64,000 nt of DNA, taken from NCBI GenBank assembly GCA_024138025.1, contig JAMXBD010003409.1:57280-121279 (forward strand). The letters run 5' to 3'. The DNA comes from Combretum micranthum. Lineage: Eukaryota; Streptophyta; Magnoliopsida; Myrtales; Combretaceae. Numbering within the stretch: the first letter of the stretch is position 1; each line of letters starts with the position of its first letter. Both the position numbers and the translations under genes were made by a program. The notes under the pieces are model-generated. The model saw only the letters and a program-made list of their open reading frames with translations. It did not search any database and was not told the DNA's origin. Below, piece after piece: positions 12,292 through 24,376 of this stretch.

Positions 12292-13398
12292 ATATTAATA
12301 ATAACAATTAAATTGTAAACCCCTGAAATTTTCATAATTCATAGAAATAATCCTAGAAGTTTAAACACGAAACCAAGACCTTGAAAATCGACCCAAGTTA
12401 AAACCAAATTCTAAATAAGGTCAAATACAAAAATTCTTAACCTTGAGAAAAAGAGAACCCTCAAAACAAAATAGAAATTCCAACATCGAAAGATTCAACA
12501 TCCGTACACCAATTAAATCATCTATCCAATTCCTAATCCGCAAATCAAGATGATATATCCAAACAATGCCCGACAAACGAAATACTAAGACCTTAAATCC
12601 TTACGAATTTTACAATAAAAATTTTCAATCTTCACTAGAAGTCAAACCGAGTCAACCCATAACCCTTGACTTGGTTAAACGATCCTGAGAACTGAAAAAT
12701 ATTGAATAATCACAAATAAAATGAAATAAACCATAGATGTTGAACTAAAAATATAATACGGAAAAAACCCCAAAATTTTATAATCATACGAATAAAATCA
12801 ACAATCCGGAAGTCAAACCGGAACCATAAAAGTCAACAAAGCTTACAACAAACCCCAGTGTTTAATATCCAGCAATCCTACGCTCGTAAACCCTAAACAA
12901 CGAAATGGAAATAATTGTTGATAATAGTTCGTAATAATATAGGAAAGCTTAAAAATATCAAATTCGTAAATTTCTAGAGTCTTTTGGATCCGAACGGGAT
13001 GAGTTTCGAAAACCGTGCCTCGGTATAACGAGCTGAAAAAAATTCTAACAATACCAATAGACTCGTAAAAATATAAGGTTTCCAAAATATCAGTTTTAGA
13101 ATTTTTTGATAACTAAAAATTACAAATATCGCATTTATATGCGTATTTTTTATTGCTACCAATATTTTATTTGTCTAGTCTACTATTCATTATCCTATCT
13201 TACTATTCATTACTATTCATCTATATCTACTTTTTCTTATTATCTATTCTTACGACCTATATACCTATTTTCTTATGTTTTTACTTTTCCAATACCTCTC
13301 TAATTAAATCATATCTTACATATTAATTATTTTTTTTTATAAAAAAAACAATTTAACTCTCTCCTCCCTCCTCTTTACATGGCTAGCGCACCACCCCA

Positions 13399-13420
13399 CC
13401 CCCCCCCCCCCCCCCCCCCC
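13399..13420. repeat. 22-base cytosine run
   Basis: An uninterrupted run of 22 C follows 'ccaccccacc', about 80 bp upstream of the E5 TATA box. The opposite strand is a poly-G tract able to form G-quadruplexes. Confidence 0.9.
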
Positions 13421-13500
13421 ATATCCTTTTGTACCATCCCCAATTTTTTTTTTTAATTTTCAATTTATTTTATTACTCACAATTTCCCTCCATCTTCAAC

Positions 13501-13508
13501 TATAAATA
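13501..13508 (+). promoter_or_regulatory. TATA box of E5 LTR
   Basis: TATAAATA lies before a CT-rich leader full of 'aactctctc'. The equivalent motif (TATTTATAG on the plus strand) occurs at 25780 (E1), 30138 (E2) and 45415 (E4), where the LTRs are reversed. The conserved position marks the U3/R boundary of GL1. Confidence 0.7.
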
Positions 13509-13942
13509 ACTCTTTTCCCTTAACTTCTTTCACACCTTTATTATACATAACAAAACTCTCTCAAATTCACTTCTCAAACTCTCTCCACAAAATCCTTCAC
13601 TACCAAAACTCTCTTTAACCAATTACTCACAAAAATCCTTCTCTAAACACAAACCATCTACCACATATCATCAAACACATAATATCTCATTCATCTACTA
13701 TCTTTATACCACATAAACACTTAGGTAAACTTTTTCCAACCATTTAGTTTATCCGTGTAATGTAACTTAACATAACTATGGTGTTGTTTTGAAACTCACA
13801 TGAGTAGTAAAAGCAACATGTTTATGTTTTGTTCTTGCACATGAAATTCCTATTTTATTATCTTGTTATTATGCTTTTATACATGTTGTTATTAATGTTA
13901 TTATTCATTATTATTATTGTTATTATTATGCTTCTAATCTAA

Positions 13943-13979
<37 letters not shown>

Positions 13980-14134
13980 TATTACTAAGTATATGAATAC
14001 TTATATATTTTTAGAGCCTAATGCTCACTAACTCTTACTAACTTGTTTTTACTATTAATGCTCTTATTATTATTATTGCTTTTTCTTTCTTTCTTTTTAT
14101 TTTTTCTTTTTGGGACTAGTCTGTTCTTAGTCTC

Positions 14135-14256
14135 GGGATGCCTTGATGAAGCTAAGGCTCCCAATACTTGATCGGGTTACCTTGATGAAGCTAAGGTTCC
14201 CAATACATGATCGGGTTATCTTGATGAAGCTAAAGTTCTCAATGCTTGACCCTAAT
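14135..14256 (+). repeat. 39-bp minisatellite, three units, in E5
   Basis: The unit 'ccttgatgaagctaagg' plus 'ttcccaatacatgatcgggtta' occurs three times in a row with few changes. E2 has two units (29466-29550, reverse strand), while E1, E4 and the LTR at 1730-5012 have one. The 66-residue frame at 14143 is this repeat read as protein. Confidence 0.85.
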
Positions 14257-16856
14257 ACCTTGCTTATTATTGTTATATTGCTTAATAATATTATCTTGCT
14301 TCTTACCTCATATTTTCATCATCTACATACTACATGCTCATAATACATGCATCTACATAATGATATTGTCTCAACTAAATTTAAAAGTAGAATTTTTCTT
14401 TAATAAATGACTTGAAACTAAATTTTTTATTATGTGACTTGTCATTAAATAATGGAGTTATTATCAATAATATAGAAATAGAATAATACAAGTATTCTCA
14501 AATAACAAATATAGCTTTACCAAGGAAATATAAGAAATAAATACTTCATTTTCATAATATGGTAACCTAAGTCTTAGTAAAATAATTTGTTGGTATTCAA
14601 AGTTTTCACAAAAAGGTTAAGCTTAAACTCTTTTCAACTCCATAACAAAACCAAGAAGCAAACTAGTTTTCAAAGTTAAGATAAAATCAAACCATAAAGT
14701 TATAAACCCACTTAGAAAAATAACGATTTTCAAGTTTCTAAAGAATGAACTTATTTTCAAAGAATATAAATATGATAAGTTCAAAAATAAAGGATGTTAT
14801 CAATAAAGAGGATTATTTTCAAATAAAATTTGTAGATGAAATAAAAGACCAAGTTTTAGAAAACAAGAACTTATATTTTGAACAAGAAATATAAAAAGAA
14901 AATATCCATTTTCTAAAATCATTCTAAATACAAATTTATAAATAAGTTATCAACAATTTAATAAACTTTTTGATAACTTTGATCTTTTATCACTTGAAGT
15001 AAAAATTATAAAGGACTAAAGTTAAAGGAAAATTTACTTGTTTTGAAAAAGGAATTAGGAAAATAAAATAAGAATATACTCATTTATAATAACCTAGGAA
15101 AATATAAAGTTTCTTCATAATACTTAAAAAGAAATTTATCAAGTTAAGTTTTAATACTTCAAAATGAATTGTTTTATGAAATAAATTGTTGAGACACTAC
15201 TATTAGAATTTTTACATATAAAGTAAACTTATATATATACTCAAAGGATTTATCAATTATATATATATATATATATATGTAATTTTTACTAAAGGAATTT
15301 GAATGAAGTTGAGTTGGAAAATTGTTTTGCAAAATTAGAAATATTCATTTTGAATCTATACCGAGGTGTTTAGCAACCCAAATGACCTCATATGTAGAAA
15401 AAAAAACCTTAAAAATGGATAGATCTTTTCGAGTAGGTAGAAATCGGTATATAATATGTGAAATTCCGAGTTAAATTGAGCAAGATATGGCCATTTTAAG
15501 TTGGAATTTCATTCCATGTGATTTTGACGAATAGTAAAATAGAATTAGAAAATTTAAGAAGAATTTCTACGAAATACTCATCCCGGGTATTTCTTTTGTC
15601 TAGGTGACGAGGAATACAGGATTTCTCTTCCTCAAGATTATGACGACTAAGAAGATTACGAAATGGACGAGTGTGTTATTTCTTTTAATTTCGTTACTTG
15701 CTTGTGCTTGTAAAGTAGTGGCATTAGTATGATAAGAAAAGATAAAAATGGATATGTATGGGGAATACCGGGATATATCTATATATATAGGTGACTCTAT
15801 GCCTATGTGATGAAATGAGAATTAAGAATATCGCAACTTCAAACTGTCTGTTTAAGTGTTTTGTTTACTTACTTGTATGACTGCTTATTGTTTGCTAAAT
15901 TGATTGATCGCCTCTTAATAAATCTTAATAAGGTTTGGCTTAAGAAAAATAAAACTTACGCATAGCATCCATCAAGTCACATTTCTTTCGGAAGGCTGCT
16001 ACTCCTACGCGTCGAGTTGGATGGCTGCTATCGTGCTATGACACGGCCCTGTTCCTTCCTAGAGAATCCACATCGCTAGGAGAATGTGACTCTAGGTTCA
16101 AAGCCGAGCCGAGCCGAGCTAACCAAACGCTTTAGGCGGGGGCTTGGGGACTAGCAGTAGAAGGTCGAGGATCGTCATCTATAATTCCCTAACCTTTGAT
16201 ATGGAGGGGTAAATCCGTTCTATATATGGTTTTCGGATAACTATATATATTTGTGTAATCACGTGATTTTTGCATTTTATGCATAGCATATGCATAAAAA
16301 TTTAATTGAATTGTTTGAAATCATAGTGCGAATGAAAATTAATACCTCGCTAAGCTATTTGTAGCTTATACCTCAATAGATTTGTATTGAAACAAGTATA
16401 TCTGTGGCTCTATTCAAGGAACATGACGCTAAGGAAGTCATGGATGGATTTTAAACTCTCGTAGAGGTGACAAGAACGTAGGATAAACATATTTTGTAAA
16501 TTCCTTATATGTAATGTATGCTATGTTAGTGTTTTGGAAATTTCTAAGAAGTGTATTTATTTTGACTTGAAAACAATAGTGGGGTATGCCTTTGAGAATT
16601 GTAATCAACCATGTTTATTTTTTATGATAAGTAGTCTCTTTGCCTTATTACTTGATCATTATTAATATAAATTGTGTTACTCTGATATGTGCCCTTTGTT
16701 GTGATGTACGCCTTGTACATAATATGAAAGCTTTTGAGTGACTAAGGTAGTCGTTCTTGAGCTTTAGTATTGTGTACGGCAGACTGTCATGTTTAGGGTA
16801 CCGCTTAGGGCGTGACAAAAATTATTAACAATATTAATAATACTAACATTAGTATG

Positions 16857-16857
16857 C

Positions 16858-16906
<49 letters not shown>
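16857..16906. repeat. (TAA)n microsatellite in B, right part
   Basis: About 16 TAA repeats lie on the far side of E5, continuing the microsatellite-rich part of B. Further imperfect 'aataacaacaac' repeats follow to 16965. Confidence 0.9.
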
Positions 16907-18831
16907 CTGATTAACAATAATAACACTAACAACAATATAATAATAATAACAACAACAACAACAATATTGGTACTAAATCATATTTTCATAATTTGATTTA
17001 ATTTAATTTTTTATACAGATTTTCGAGAGGTACACGACGCGGAACACGACCGTGTTCCAATCGTATAATTCTGGGAATCATCGGCTGTTGAAAGAATTTT
17101 GCCGAGAGGTACACAAGGAGGTCCACGGCCGTGTTCCTCCAGTACTCTTCTAGAAAACGACTATTCATTGTCTTCCTCGTTGGTTTTGATCCGATTTTTG
17201 TATTTTTCCACATCCAAATTATTTCTAAAGCATTCCAAAGTGTTTATACATATTATATATACACATATAACAACATATTACATGCTGGCATATCCATGAT
17301 CTTAGTTTACAAGAAGAAGTGGTGCAACTAGGGTTTTTGCAAGTTTTACCTTTTTTATCCAAATTTGGATGTCCTAAACTCACTCCAAAGCTTGTTTCAG
17401 ACCTAGGACAACAAGAAACATTGTTTAGAACAATGTTTAACACTTTAGTAGCTAAAAACGAATTCAACCTTATTTTAAACTCTTATTTCCAAGCTTTTAA
17501 AGTTTGTTAATGGAAGTTGTGTGCTTGATCTTTGTAGCTATGATTTTCAGATTGTTTGGGTAGGTTTATTTGGCTCTTATTGGATTTGATTCGGAGCTAC
17601 CTGTAGAGAGATTTCCTAACGAATATTAGAGCCTTGTTTGGTGCCAAATAATGGATTTTGTCTCCTTGCATATGAGTGCTATAAATAAAGAAAAGAAGAA
17701 GAAGAAGAAGCAGAATTTTCCTTCTAGAACTCTTCATGTATTGAGTTAATTTCTCTAGTTTTTGCCATGCATTTATTAAGCTTCTTAGTTAGCTTCATTT
17801 GATTGGTGCGTTTGTGTGTGTTTTGTTGACTTGAAAGTGTATTATTTAGATAAAATTAAGGAAGATTTCAGCTTGCACAAACCAAGGAGATCAAAACCAC
17901 AAATACACACACACTTGTACCATAATTTGAGGGAAAAATATTATAATAATCTTTGGTTACTTAATTATCAAATTTTAGGGTAATTTATTAAGCTAATTAG
18001 GTACAAATATATCATTTATTTGAGAGTTTGTCTAAAAGTACTTTTATGGAGTCCTACAAAATTTTTAGATTATTATTAAGTTCAACTTTAAGTTTAAAGT
18101 TTACGTTATTAATTATTTTCAGAGTTTTAACTCCTTCTATTGGGGTTTTCTAAGCTTAATAGGCCGATTTTTATTTTAGGCTCTAATAAGTGTATCCTAA
18201 CTAAAACAATGGTGTGATCCAAATATTTATTTGAAGTATATATTATTAATTATATATTTTTTTATGTTTTTATTGTGTATTTATAACTCTAATGGTTTAT
18301 CTTTAGGTTATCGTTTTCTAACTATAAGCATAATTGATGATTTACTCTTTATCGTACTTAATATTCTAGCTAAGTTATTCTTATATCTTAAGTTTTTGAT
18401 ACCCACTATGAAATTTTATTAGTAGTATTTAATACTATATAGGAATCTTTGTTTTAGGATTTAAATCTATATATAGGCTCATTACTACTCGTAGTTCTAC
18501 TCTAGAGTCTTTGTTGAGTTTAATAGTAACCGTCTATTTTTTATATTTATATATTTCTATCTATTTTTATTAGTATGACAAGTTTCGGGGTTTGAAATTT
18601 TTGGTTACCTTTAATTATATCTTGAGTTATTAGCTCAAGATATGAAATCTCGTTTTTGGTATCCATTAAGGTTAGAGAAGTTTTTATTCAGGCTTTTATA
18701 TCATAAACGAGCTAAGTTCAACTCATAGATCTATTCTAGGGTTTTTGTTGAGTTCTAGATTTACTAGCTAATCCACATTTTCTATTTTACTGTCGTGTAC
18801 TAGTGTGAAAATTTTCAGGGTTTACAAGTTC

Positions 18832-18897
18832 GGTCGAGATAGTAAAGATAGTGGGTTAGGCTTAATTATTGGTCTTTTATTAGTCTGCACGCTAATA
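18832..18897 (+). mobile_element. Chromovirus A 5' LTR, last part
   Basis: These 66 bp, including 'agtgggttaggcttaatt' and 'cttttattagtctgca', match the end of the 3' LTR at 47125-47190. The LTR terminus reads CTAATA, expected CTAACA by symmetry with the TGTTA start. The same C-to-T change is present in the 3' LTR. Confidence 0.85.
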
Positions 18898-18900
18898 CTT

Positions 18901-18915
18901 TGGTGCTCTCGTCAC
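18901..18915 (+). other. Primer-binding-site position of chromovirus A
   Basis: TGGTGCTCTCGTCAC begins three bases after the LTR end, exactly where a primer-binding site belongs, and starts with the TGG that pairs with a tRNA CCA end. I cannot assign the tRNA. It is not the initiator-Met type. Confidence 0.45.
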
Positions 18916-18923
18916 ATATTCAT

Positions 18924-21105
18924 TGTAACACACAGAAAAATAAGATAAAATGAAGATAAATGGGTCATGATATAAATATAAGCTTATATGAAAGCCACAA
19001 AACAAGTTAAGTTTGGTTAATTTTGTTTTGGAAAAGAATTATGAAATGTTCGAATTTCTGCAATTTTTTGTAGATCCAACACTGACTTTTAGAAGGAGTA
19101 CATCGTCGGCGTAGAGACCGGCGTAGGATGTCCACAGTGACTAATTTTCTCACGCTAGAGTCGAACGTCGAAGAGTGTGTGCATATGTGTTTGTCAGCGT
19201 TGATTTAGAACAGAAGTGTTATTGTCTAATGCCGGAGTCGAACACCGCCGGCATTGCCTTGGGTTTTGTCGACGTATGACGTTTTGAACGACGTGAAGGA
19301 TTTTTGTTGCATAATGAACGCCGCCTTCTAGGTTTCTACGCCATCGACGTAGATATTAGATTTGTCGGCATAGGAATGAAATCTATAAATACGCAGCACG
19401 AGTAGCGGTTTTTGACAAACGTTTCTCCTTCGCCTTATTTCTTCCATTGAGCGTATAGGGTTTGTTCTTGATATCCAAGTTTTAAGGCTTCATCTTAAGA
19501 CAAGTTTGATGAAAGGTGAGTGGTCTTAATCCATCTACGACATATTTTCTACAAATTTAAGCATGATTCTTAGGGTTTTGTTGATGTTCTTGAAGGATTT
19601 GTGGGAGAAAAACCCTAGCTTCGGTTGGAATCCGAATTTGTAGATGCGAGTCGGGTTTTGGTGATCCAAATCAGTAAGCTTCGTCTTTTCATTGATAGAT
19701 TTTAATCAATGCATGATTAGACAATTCTTATACGTTCTTTATGTTATGTAATAAAAGATTTGTGGAGAAATATTCGATAATTTGTGGAGTTTGTGGAGTT
19801 TATCATTGTTCTTGAGGATTTTGTGGAGTTTGATCGAAGTAGACGGTGTGGATATCAGAGATTTCCTTATTAGGTTAGAGTTTTTGGAGAATCATGTCTG
19901 ATAAGATATTTTGATAACGTGTTTATTTTTGTTGATGGATGTATATATGTTGTAACAGGATATTTAGAGTTTATGGAATTGTTGTTGGTGTTGATATAGG
20001 AGTTTATGGAGTTTAGGATTGTCTTTGTTGTTGTTGATATCGAATTTGAGGATTTAAATTGTATTCCTGAAATTGAGGAAGGTACGACCAATCCCTGCTT
20101 GTTGTTTTTGCTTATAAGTTTAGTATTGCTTGATTGGTTGTAGGAATAGAACTTCATAATAAACCTAATACTGTTCAGCTTAATAATTGTTTGCTTGGTT
20201 GTGTTTGGCTTTGACCAGTAAGACCTGGCAGATAGTGATATTGGTGAGGCATCCTGATGATCTTAGTGTGAGGTTGTCCCTAGTGGACTCATGCTTTGAT
20301 ATGATTCCGAGAATTGGGGGAGATGAGGATGTTTGGGGAGTACCCATTCATCCATATATGTATATAATTACCTTATTTTCAAAGAATTGGTTGTTTTTCA
20401 ATAGGAGTTTGAGTTATTCAGTTTAGGACTAGAGTATATATAGTTTTGAACTTATGTTGATTTGCTGACTATAAAAAGATAACAAATGATTGCTTGCATT
20501 AGACTAAGTGCATTTGATATATATACATGTTGCGTATGCATTTGCATTTGCTTTTGTGGATTGGAGTTATCGTACTGGGCTTCACAGCTCACTTTTTAAA
20601 ATTTCAGGTACAGGTGATGAAGACATTGTATATGATCTTTCAGGCTATAATCTGATCTTTGATCAGGGGAATGGCGATAGTGGACCTGACTATCCAGCTG
20701 AGAATTAGATTTTCTATTTATAGGTTCATGGAAGGAGAGAAGTGCTTTAGATATATTGAAGACTTGGAAATTATTTGTTTGTTATTATGTTTTATGAATA
20801 GTTATTAGATCCTTTGTCGTTGGAAGACTAAGTTGTAAAGAAAGGATTTCTCTTGTAGACAGTTTCAATTTTTATGTTAGATTGTTGGCTTGTGGTTATG
20901 CCAATTAGGATGTTTGTATGTTAATCAAGAATATTATAAAGTATATTTGTGTTTCCAGATTATACAGGTTGTGTTGAGTATCCTATGAGGTACCCTATGT
21001 TTGTGTTTATAGGTGATATTTGATAATTTGTGGATATTAGAGCCTTAACGTGTTCTATTCAAAGAGGACACGTGACAGGTTGTAATGCCTTATTTTAGGG
21101 TTACA
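18924..21105 (+). mobile_element. Insertion C: GL3 solo LTR (2.2 kb)
   Basis: C starts TGTAACACACAG and ends GGGTTACA, flanked by perfect TTCAT TSDs (18919-18923 and 21106-21110). It carries a CpG-rich block (19080-19370) directly before TATAAATA (19384), which fits a U3 region followed by R-U5. The family differs from GL1 and GL2 in sequence but shares the GCCGGC-type motifs with GL2. No coding frame is convincing; the 79- and 66-residue frames at 20187 and 20508 show no domain. Length, TSD and termini support a solo LTR. Confidence 0.75.
19384..19391 (+). promoter_or_regulatory. TATA box of insertion C
   Basis: TATAAATA is preceded by a GC-rich block with repeated 'gtcggcgtag' and 'ccggcgtagga' motifs and followed by a transcribed-looking AT-rich leader. 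Together they look like an LTR promoter in plus orientation. Confidence 0.55.
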
Positions 21106-21108
21106 TTC

Positions 21109-22200
21109 ATGTTAAGAACAAAGAAAGCAATTATGTAGCAATCAGAATTTGAGAAATTATGTTCAGTAGTGGCTACATTACCTGAAATAGTGAGAGGAAT
21201 GCAAGCACAAATGCAAGATTTGGTTTAATCTTTAAATTCTTCTTTACAAGATTCAGTTCGAGTATTGAATGACAAGATTGAAAGATCTAGTGCAGAATCA
21301 GAACTCTCAAAAAAATAATCAAGATGTTGTTCATATTACTAATGGGAGTTCATCACATTCTAATCTTTCATATTCTTTATTGAATAAAAAAAAAAAAATC
21401 ATTTGCTCTGGTGGAAATCCAATGCAGTAGATATATAAAACAGAGAAAATTTTCAATTTCCATCAAGTACCTGTGGAGCAGCGTTTAACAATAGCCTCAT
21501 TGCTCTGGTGGAGGAAGCCTCAGAACAGATGCAATGGATGGAATTGAATAATTTGTTGACAACTTAGCCAAATTTTTTAGCAGATTTTAAGTTGTGATTT
21601 GGGCCATCAAAATTTGATGATCCCCAAGGTAAATTGGCAAACTTACTTAGATTAGTTCAGTAGCAGAATATCAATCTTCTATTGAAAATCTTTCAAATAG
21701 AGTAGTTAGCCTTAATGAGAGTTTTCTTATCAATAGTTTCATTCCCGGCCTTAAGCCGTATTTGAAACGTGATGTTCAGATGAACTGACCATAATCTCTT
21801 GTCCAAGCTATTTCCTAGGCTAAATTTTATGAAGGAAAACATTTAAACCAAACATAAAACTTTAAAACCTCTTCTTTTTCAAAACCTTTTTTACGGTTTT
21901 CAAAACCTTTTACTCATCCAAACACAACTTTAAACACAAACCCAAACACAAACCTAAAGACTAACCCAAACACTACCTATGTTTCTGTAAACTAGGATAA
22001 AACATTTTTTCCCATAAGGAAAATGTCATAGTAAGAATTACAACGATGTAGAGAGCAAGGTATTTGTTATAATTATGATGAAAAATTTTCAAAAAACCAC
22101 AAATGTAAGCAGAAATTTTTTCTATCGTTATCTGAAGATGAATGTTCAGATGTTGAGTATACCAATTTTGATGAAGTAGACAGGGATGATAACATTAATC
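21109..22200 (+). pseudogene. Chromovirus A gag, decayed
   Basis: The start codon lies across the TTCAT TSD of insertion C and would have been 12 bases after the primer-site position before C arrived. Many stops and frameshifts follow. A helical N-terminus (contains VRGMQAQMQDLV) precedes a capsid-like part. The zinc knuckle at 22065-22106 reads CYNYDEKFSKNHKCK: the second Cys of the expected CX2C motif is Tyr, a single G-to-A change. Gag would have packaged the element RNA. It is dead here. Confidence 0.75.
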
Positions 22201-22801
22201 CTTTGAGTATTAGTTGTCATGCTTTAACTAGACCAGTCACTCCTAAAACTTTAAAATTTCAAGGTTTTATTAATGGCAAAAGTATTAGTGTACTAGTTGA
22301 TGGTGGAAGTACACATAATTCCATATAGACTAGAGCTATTGAGAAATAAACTTAACAGTCTTTCCTAGTCCACAATTCAATGCTATGATTAGAAATATTG
22401 AAAAATTGAATTGTGAGGATCAGTGTGCTAAGTTCCTTTGAGAATTCAAACAAGAAGTTTTGTGAAACATTTTACGTTTTACAAATCCAAGGGGTTGAAA
22501 TAGTGTTAGGCATATAATGGTTACAGAGCTTGGGATCAATTACGATTGATTATGGCAAGCTTACTATGGAGTTTTTGAAGGATGGTTAGAAAGTGTCTTT
22601 GTTGGGATCGAATTTAGAGAATGGACACAAATTTCTCACCATTAGTTTAAAAGATTGATGCAAACAGATGGTGTTGCATCTTGCTATTTAGTGGCTCTGG
22701 CATTACATGTTTCTAATGATCATGAATTCACCAATAATAATTCTTTAGATGAATTATAGGCAATTTGCTAATATATTTGAGGCTCCTTCATCACTGACAC
22801 C
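22201..22801 (+). pseudogene. Chromovirus A protease region, decayed
   Basis: The aspartic-protease active site is readable at about 22288-22320 as VLVDGGSTHNS. The family has D-S/T-G and here the middle residue is Gly. Upstream 'SCHALTRPVTPKTL' and 'FQGFINGKSISV' are typical of the linker between gag and protease in this group. After 22320 the frame is broken repeatedly until E1 enters at 22807. Confidence 0.75.
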
Positions 22802-22806
22802 ATTAA

Positions 22807-24345
22807 TGTCACGTCCCAATGGGTACCCTAAACGTGACAGCCCACCGTACACAAATTAAAACTTAAGATGACTACCCCCCGTCACTCAAAAGCTTCTATA
22901 TCGGTACAAGGCATGCATTCACGTCAAAGGGAGACCGGTGAAGTAATGCATTTTAAGATATTGGCAGCAGAACATACAAAATATCACTTAATATAATTCA
23001 TAGAAACATAAAGTCTTACAACTTCTAAGGGGCATTCTCCCGATAAATTCATAACAACATGGTTCTACTAAAGATAAAATAACCAAAGCTAGAAGATTTT
23101 AGAAGAAATCTACTCTATGACTTCAAAATAGATTCCTCCAAAAGCTTCTCAGGATTCACCCGGTGGTGTCTCGGGTGCAAAAGATAATCCTGCAACATCA
23201 AAAGTCTATAGGAGTATAAGCATGACTAGCTTAGTGAGATATTCCTCACGCAAATGTATTCATAACAAGAAATCAACCAAGTTTATTAACCAAGCATATG
23301 AAATACAACAACCATATGATCAGAATTACATATGACTATCCGGTTTATATGTATGATGGATTTATCCCCTTCCATCGGTGGTTAGGAAATGCTTTGAACT
23401 GGGTCCCGAACGACCTCCTTAAAGTTTGCACGCATCTTGGGGTTCCAACGAACCATACTACTAGTCCTCGGGCTTTCCATACCCAAAGCGATCGACCTTT
23501 CGGCTACACCTTGAGGCTGTATTCCCCGAACGTCTTAACCCTCAAGATGTAGCTAGGCAAACTTACTTTCCGGTCCCACGCTGAGAAGTAGTAACAAAAC
23601 TTCCAAAATGATATTCTAAGTGATATACATGAGCAATTTTATTATATGGGGATTCCGATATAACGTTAAATCGTTTTAAGCGATCAAGCAAATTTTGCAC
23701 ACATAATAATACATACATAGAAACATTTATATCAATCACAAATCGGGTTCCGATATACTTATTGTTCATTGATCGCACACAACGATTCACATACATAATT
23801 CCCATGATATCGCACATGCATATCAATTTTATCTTTTCATAACATCTAATACTCTATTCTACAAGCACATGCACGAATACATAAGCGTGAAGGAAACTCA
23901 CTCATCCATAGCGATCTAGGAGTCGAAGTAATCCTTAGGGAAGACAAGATCGTGATCCTCGATAGCTAAACAAAAGAAATACCCAACATGAGTATTTCAT
24001 CCAAGATCTATTCAAATTCCATAATTCTATCTTAGAGAATTCATAAAAATCGTATGAAATGGAAATTCCAACTTAAAATGGCCATAACTTGCTCAATTTT
24101 TTTTTTTTGACCAATAACTTGCTCAATTTAACTCGAAATTTCGCATATTATATACCGATTTCTACCTACTCGAAAAGATCTATCTATTTCTAAGGTTATT
24201 TTTATCAAAATAAGTTATTTAGGTCTCGGAATAGTAACGTACAGATTTGATACGAATTTCCAAAAATAGAGTTTTCAAACTTTCTTCATTCAAGAACTCC
24301 TTGTTCAAAAATATAGATATGTTGTATGGTTGAAAATTCCCTTGA

Positions 24346-24376
<31 letters not shown>

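Larger units (their letters stand above)
12314..16817 (+). mobile_element. E5: GL1 solo LTR (4.5 kb) inside B
   Basis: E5 starts TGTAAACCCCTGAAATTTTC and ends GGGCGTGACA. The flanks are TAAAT on the left and AAAAT on the right, one mismatch from a perfect TSD. It carries the best-preserved promoter of the family, TATAAATA at 13501, in plus orientation, followed by a pyrimidine-rich leader. It also has a 22-C run (13399-13420) and three copies of the 39-bp unit (14140-14256). The 'ctcgctaagctatttgtagcttata' and 'gtatgcctttgagaattgta' blocks are shared with other GL1 copies. There is no coding sequence. Confidence 0.85.
7621..18826 (-). mobile_element. Insertion B: GL2 solo LTR with nested inserts
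   Basis: B starts TGTCATGCTTCGAGGG and ends CAGGGTTTACA, flanked by perfect AGTTC TSDs inside the 5' LTR of chromovirus A. It is homologous to D (47522-51263): B 7621-7795, 10460-11560, 11560-12300 and 17000-18826 align by eye with consecutive parts of D. The pieces not found in D are probable insert F (about 7796-10460), a TAA microsatellite and GL1 copy E5 (12314-16817). The core is about 4 kb and has no coding capacity. Orientation is by analogy with GL1, whose termini it resembles. I infer a solo LTR. Confidence 0.75.

Noticed and set aside
14143..14343. 66-residue frame with repeated MKLR..LD motif
   Set aside because: It is the 39-bp minisatellite read in frame, not a repeat protein.
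20187..20708. Two 60-80-residue frames in insertion C
   Set aside because: No domain. They sit in the transcribed part of a solo LTR; chance frames are expected.
24340..24376. AT dinucleotide runs (also near 9000, 15260, 61590) as replication origins or promoters
   Set aside because: Simple microsatellites common in plant repeats; no supporting elements nearby.
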